Shown here in pieces: positions 38,446-42,148 of a DNA stretch of 42,148 nt. The first letter of the stretch is position 1. The number at the start of each line of letters is the position of its first letter. This stretch comes from CAYRPN01 sp964426135 (GTDB taxonomy: Bacteria > Planctomycetota > Phycisphaerae > Phycisphaerales > Phycisphaeraceae), in the NCBI GenBank assembly GCA_964426135.1, contig CAYRPN010000045.1:1-42148 (forward strand), given 5' to 3'. Position numbers and translations under genes: made by a program. A model generated the notes under the pieces. That model had not been told where the DNA came from. It saw nothing but the letters and a program-made list of their open reading frames with translations, and did no database searches.

Positions 38446-38504
38446 GGAAATGGATTCTAACAGTCCGCCCGTCGGCGCCGCTTGATTCCTAGAATATTGG
38501 CGTC

Positions 38505-40436
38505 ATGCGAATCACCCGCTTTGTCCAAGTCGTGGCCATCTCCGCCGCCTTCGTACTCGCCGGCGCAGCCGTCCGCGCCGCTGGCGCTGCCGATGCCATC
38601 GACCTCCGTCCCGGCCTGCCGCGCGTCAGCGTGGATGTGCCCCGGCTGAGCGAATCGGTGGCGGCGCTGAAGCCGAATCCGGGGTTGTGGATCGAGCCGG
38701 CCAATGCATTCGAGTGGGTTTTCGACACGAAAGCTGATGGTCAGATCGTGGAGTTGAAAGTGAAGACGCCCAAGCCGCCAGCGGTGGAATTCACAAAGCT
38801 CACCGTGTGGGACTGGGACAACACGCCGGTAGTTCACCTGCGATTCGCAGCGGACATCGAGGAGAAATTGCGATTCATCGTGCGGCAGCGAGGCACGTAC
38901 CTGCTCACGCTGGATGGATTCAAGGGCGCGGAGTGCGTGTATCGCCTGGTGCGGAGTTTCAGCGTGACTTCGCCCGTGAAGGACGGCCCGGCACGCTGGG
39001 AGAGCAGCAGGTACGCGCTTGGCATCTGCGCGTTTCCCGGTCGCTATCACTGGAACAGCAACGGCGCGGCGACGCTGCCGGCGGGCCTATCGGAAGAGCA
39101 GGCGCGCGAGTTGGAAGCGAGGGCTGCGGCGCGGCTTGGTCTCGCACTGGCGCGGCTGGATGTGTCGATGGTGCTGCCGGAGGATGAGAAGTCGCCGATC
39201 GACTGGAAGCGCATGGACGCGGCGGTGAAGGCGTGGACTGGCGTGAACGTTGGCGACTCCGGAGAGGCGAGTCCGCAACCGAAGCTGAAGCTCGCCTTGC
39301 AACTGATGCATCCGCCGGACTGGTCGATCGATCCGAAGTACGCCAACGAAGAGAAGGATCGCTGGCGTTTTCCGCGGCAGGAGCAGCCTTATCGGCGGTA
39401 CGCGCGTGAGATTGTCGCTCGCTACCGCAAACTGGCGGCGTTCGTGCAGGTGAACAACGAGCCGGACCAGATCGAGTTCTGGGCCGGGCCGGCGGAGGAT
39501 TATGTCACCGAGGTGCGCTGGGCGACGGATGAGATTCGCAAGGTGTTTCCGGTGAATGCGCAGGGGCGGGCCAATCGTGGCGCGCGTGACGGCGGCGCGA
39601 ATCTTGAAGAGCGGGCGGCGGGTCTTGCGGCGGAAGCTGTCCGCGCTTCGCCAGACGCCTTCGGCGTTTCCGCTAAACACAATTCCCGGGCCGCGACCCC
39701 GAACCCCCAACCCCCGGCTCTCAACCCCGACGTTCTTCCCATCGCCAACGGCGGTTACGCGTTCATCGATCCGAAGCGCTCCGCTTACTACGTGGAGCAA
39801 CTGAAGGGCAAGCTCGACCTCGCCGCGTACCACTCGCACGGCAGCCTGCGCGAGCTGAAACGCGACATGGATCACATGCGTCGCCTGCATAACGAGGCGA
39901 AGATCGACAGGCCGCGATACTGGAACACCGAGTGCGGTTACGCGGCATGGCGGCTGGATCAGGAACGCACGCAAGCGGCGGCGGTGGTGCAGAAGGTTCT
40001 GCACTCCTGGGCGCATGGCGACGAAGGCATGCTGCTGTTCTGTTCGCGCATGACCCGCAGCGCCGCGGCCGGACGCAGCGGTCGCGACTTCGGCTTCCTC
40101 GATCACGACTTCTGCCCGCGCTTCGTCTACGGCGCGGTGGCGGCGTTCAGCGAGACCTTCGCCGGCGCGAAGTTTGTGCGCGTACTCAGCGAAGGCCAGA
40201 ACGTGCATGCGTATCTCTTCACCAAGGGCGAAACGAAACTCGTGGCGGTCTTCGCGCTGAGCGTGCCGGTGGAGGTGACGGTGGCCAGCGACGGCAGCGC
40301 GGCCAGCGTCGCGGATGGGATGGGCAATGCGGTGAAGGCGGAGGATGCGAAGCGCGTGACGGTGAAGGCGGGCGGCCTGCTGCAGACGGTGATGATCGAG
40401 GGGGCGAAGGACGTGAGAATCGGCGAGCGGCCGTGA
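38505..40436 (+). CDS. secreted clan GH-A-like glycoside hydrolase, family uncertain
   Basis: A 643 aa protein with a signal peptide (about 1-28). A TIM-barrel-like region has QVNNEPD with candidate acid/base E319 and YWNTECGYAAW with candidate nucleophile E476, the spacing and pattern of clan GH-A retaining glycosidases. An N-terminal beta domain (about 30-165) precedes it and a small beta domain closes the C terminus. A low-complexity insert at about residues 384-410 (NSRAATPNPQPPALNP) is coded by C-rich repeat DNA. The start follows a weak ribosome-binding site. The polysaccharide substrate is unknown. No regulatory or transport genes lie next to it. Confidence 0.65.
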   Translation: MRITRFVQVVAISAAFVLAGAAVRAAGAADAIDLRPGLPRVSVDVPRLSESVAALKPNPGLWIEPANAFEWVFDTKADGQIVELKVKTPKPPAVEFTKLTVWDWDNTPVVHLRFAADIEEKLRFIVRQRGTYLLTLDGFKGAECVYRLVRSFSVTSPVKDGPARWESSRYALGICAFPGRYHWNSNGAATLPAGLSEEQARELEARAAARLGLALARLDVSMVLPEDEKSPIDWKRMDAAVKAWTGVNVGDSGEASPQPKLKLALQLMHPPDWSIDPKYANEEKDRWRFPRQEQPYRRYAREIVARYRKLAAFVQVNNEPDQIEFWAGPAEDYVTEVRWATDEIRKVFPVNAQGRANRGARDGGANLEERAAGLAAEAVRASPDAFGVSAKHNSRAATPNPQPPALNPDVLPIANGGYAFIDPKRSAYYVEQLKGKLDLAAYHSHGSLRELKRDMDHMRRLHNEAKIDRPRYWNTECGYAAWRLDQERTQAAAVVQKVLHSWAHGDEGMLLFCSRMTRSAAAGRSGRDFGFLDHDFCPRFVYGAVAAFSETFAGAKFVRVLSEGQNVHAYLFTKGETKLVAVFALSVPVEVTVASDGSAASVADGMGNAVKAEDAKRVTVKAGGLLQTVMIEGAKDVRIGERP

Positions 40437-40455
40437 CATTGGCAAACGTTGGCGC

Positions 40456-40484
40456 AAAAAAAGGCGCGCCCTGCGACGCGCCTT
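40456..40484 (-). terminator. intrinsic terminator downstream of clpC
   Basis: On the minus strand the stem GGCGCG/CGCGCC (within AAGGCGCGT...GCGCGCCTT) is followed by seven T residues. It lies about 135 bases beyond the clpC stop, after the heptad repeats. Confidence 0.7.
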
Positions 40485-40548
40485 GGTTCGGTTGAATTGC
40501 GGGGCCGAGGGTTCTTCGAACAGGCACCTGCGGTGCTTCCGCTAAACG

Positions 40549-40611
40549 GGCTAACGGCTAACGGCTAACGGCTCTCGGCTCTCGGCTCTCGGCTCTCGGC
40601 TCTCGGCTCTC
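40549..40611. repeat. nine heptad tandem repeats next to clpC stop
   Basis: Three GGCTAAC units (40549-40569) run directly into six GGCTCTC units (40570-40611), eight bases from the clpC stop codon. Such 7-bp arrays can change in copy number by slippage. Confidence 0.9.
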
Positions 40612-40618
40612 GGCTTCT

Positions 40619-42148
40619 TCATGTGCTCTCCGCACCCGCCTTGGCGAGTTCCGGCTTCGCCGGTTCGCCGCCGCTGGTGGTGAACACCAGCTCTTCCTTG
40701 CCTTCGGCCTTGCTCGCCTTGATGTGCTGGCCGTTCTTGAATTCGCCGCGGAGGATCGATTCGCTCACCGGGTTCTCCACGTACTGCTCGATCGCGCGGC
40801 GAAGGGGCCGGGCGCCGAAGTCGGGGTTGTAACCCTTGGCGATGAGGAAATCCTTGGCGCTCTGTTCCATCTCCAGCGTCATCGCGCGTTCCTTCAGCCG
40901 CTTCTGCACCTTGTTCAGTTCGTACTCGACGATCTGCACGAGGTTCTCGCGGGTCAGGGGGCGGAACACGATCTTGTCGTCGAGGCGGTTGATGAACTCG
41001 GGGCGGAAGAACCGGCTCAGTTCCGCTTCGAGCGTCTGCTTCATCTTGTCGTAGCCGGCGCCGGCGTCCTTCTTGCCGAAGCCGAAACCCTGCCCCTGAT
41101 TCTGGATCAGCTCCGCGCCGATGTTGCTGGTCATGATGAGCACGACGTTGCGGAAGTCCACATGCCGGCCGAAGCTGTCGGTGAGCTGGCCTTCTTCCAT
41201 GATCTGCAAGAGCATGTTGAAGACGTCCGGGTGCGCCTTTTCGATTTCATCGAGCAGCACAACGGAGTAGGGGCGGCGGCGAATCTGCTCGGTGAGCTGG
41301 CCGCCTTCTTCGTAACCGACGTAGCCGGGTGGCGCGCCGATGAGGCGGGAGACGTTGTGCTTCTCCATGTACTCGGACATGTCGATGCGGATGAGTGCGT
41401 CGGCGTTGCCGAACATGAACTCGGCCAGGCTCTTGGCGAGCAGCGTCTTGCCCACGCCGGACGGCCCGATGAAGATGAACGATCCCATCGGACGCCGCGG
41501 ATCCTTCAGGCCGCTGCGTGCCCGGCGCAGCGACTTGCTCAGCGCGGAGATCGCCTCGTCCTGCGACACGACGGTCTTGTGCAGTTCTTCTTCGAGCTTG
41601 AGCAAGCGCTCGGTCTCGGCCTTTTCGAGGCGGGTCAGCGGCACGCCGGTCATCGTGGAGACGACCTCGGCGATGATCTCCTCGTCGACCACGCCGTCGA
41701 TTTCCTTGGCGCGGTTCTTCCACTCGCGCTGCATCCGCTCCTTGTCCCGGCGAAGGGTTTCCACCTTGTCGCGAAGCTCGGCTGCACGCTCGTAGTCGGC
41801 GGCCTTGACCGCCTCGTCCTTGTCGAGGCTGGCGCGTTCAATCGCCTCTTCAATCTCGGTGAGGTTCGGCGGCTTGGTCATGCTCTTGAGCCGGACGCGG
41901 GCGCCGGCTTCGTCGATCACGTCGATGCTCTTGTCCGGCTGGACGCGGCCGGTGATGTAGCGCGTGGAGAGCTCGACCGCGGCGCGGATCGCGTCATCGG
42001 TGATCTGCACGCGGTGATGCGCCTCGTAGCGATCGCGCAGCCCTTTCAGAATCTCGACCGATTCGCTGGCGCTGGGCGGCTCGACCACGATGGTCTGGAA
42101 GCGGCGCTCCAGGGCGCCGTCCTTCTCGATGTACTTGCGGTACTCGTC
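40619..42148 (-). CDS. clpC: ClpC-type AAA+ unfoldase, C-terminal part (5' end beyond window)
   Basis: The 3' 509 codons of a Clp/Hsp100 ATPase. Visible are the end of the first AAA+ domain (DEYRKYIEKDGALERRFQ, VEPPSASESVEIL), the middle domain with the UVR-like coiled segment (ADYERAAELRDKVETLRRDK), and the second AAA+ domain. The latter has Walker A GPSGVGKT, Walker B VVLLDEIEKAH, the MTSNIGA sensor region and the FRPEFINRLD arginine-finger region. The C-terminal substrate-handling segment is LIAKGYNPDFGARPLRRAI. The UVR-like middle segment points to ClpC rather than ClpB. ClpC hands unfolded proteins to ClpP, which is not in the window. The frame stays open to the window edge, so the N-terminal domain lies outside. 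Confidence 0.95.
   Translation of the reverse strand, partial: DEYRKYIEKDGALERRFQTIVVEPPSASESVEILKGLRDRYEAHHRVQITDDAIRAAVELSTRYITGRVQPDKSIDVIDEAGARVRLKSMTKPPNLTEIEEAIERASLDKDEAVKAADYERAAELRDKVETLRRDKERMQREWKNRAKEIDGVVDEEIIAEVVSTMTGVPLTRLEKAETERLLKLEEELHKTVVSQDEAISALSKSLRRARSGLKDPRRPMGSFIFIGPSGVGKTLLAKSLAEFMFGNADALIRIDMSEYMEKHNVSRLIGAPPGYVGYEEGGQLTEQIRRRPYSVVLLDEIEKAHPDVFNMLLQIMEEGQLTDSFGRHVDFRNVVLIMTSNIGAELIQNQGQGFGFGKKDAGAGYDKMKQTLEAELSRFFRPEFINRLDDKIVFRPLTRENLVQIVEYELNKVQKRLKERAMTLEMEQSAKDFLIAKGYNPDFGARPLRRAIEQYVENPVSESILRGEFKNGQHIKASKAEGKEELVFTTSGGEPAKPELAKAGAEST

Overview
The window is a GC-rich (roughly 60-65%) stretch of bacterial chromosome. It most likely comes from a planctomycete, plausibly of the Phycisphaerae group. 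This placement is an inference from gene content: a PEP-CTERM protein, a type I sulfatase with a C-terminal accessory domain, a single-gene prepilin-like protein, a zinc-ribbon TolQ/ExbB channel, a giant alpha-2-macroglobulin, a REP-associated tyrosine transposase, and very many palindromic repeats. No tRNA, rRNA or CRISPR array was seen.

Layout. Positions 1-1430 hold a small AT-rich ORF and a REP-associated transposase gene that itself carries REP-like palindromes. Positions 1.5-4.3 kb hold groEL, groES and a degenerate receiver-domain gene, all on the minus strand. Positions 4.5-11.0 kb hold bioA, a pyruvate phosphate dikinase (PPDK) paralogue lacking the ATP-grasp domain, and a full-length ppdK. 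A nested palindromic element (11.28-11.53 kb) and a membrane C39-like peptidase follow. Positions 13.0-14.1 kb carry a PEP-CTERM protein and a small membrane protein; then come a glucuronate-isomerase-family protein, peptide deformylase and the sulfatase. Positions 18.83-19.20 kb contain a promoter, a strongly folded segment and an intrinsic terminator, which together look like an undescribed ncRNA or leader upstream of hisD. Positions 20.8-24.8 kb hold a proton-channel cluster (zinc-ribbon ExbB, ExbD-like, small membrane protein, ExbD-like). It is divergent from an 8.3 kb gene for a secreted alpha-2-macroglobulin/TPR protein. Positions 33.7-36.3 kb hold a two-gene unit of a protein-kinase-like gene and a D12-class adenine DNA methyltransferase, divergent from a possible Oxa1/DUF106-superfamily membrane protein. 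The window ends with a prepilin-like gene, a clan GH-A-like glycosidase and the 3' part of clpC.

Two themes stand out. First, several families of palindromic repeats lie both between genes and, in frame, inside bioA, hisD, the alpha-2-macroglobulin, the glycosidase and the transposase, so the repeats have been tolerated as extra protein loops. Second, the ExbB/ExbD cluster facing the giant envelope protein, and the kinase plus DNA methyltransferase pair, are the best candidates for uncharacterised systems. Functional links within these clusters are inferred from arrangement only.
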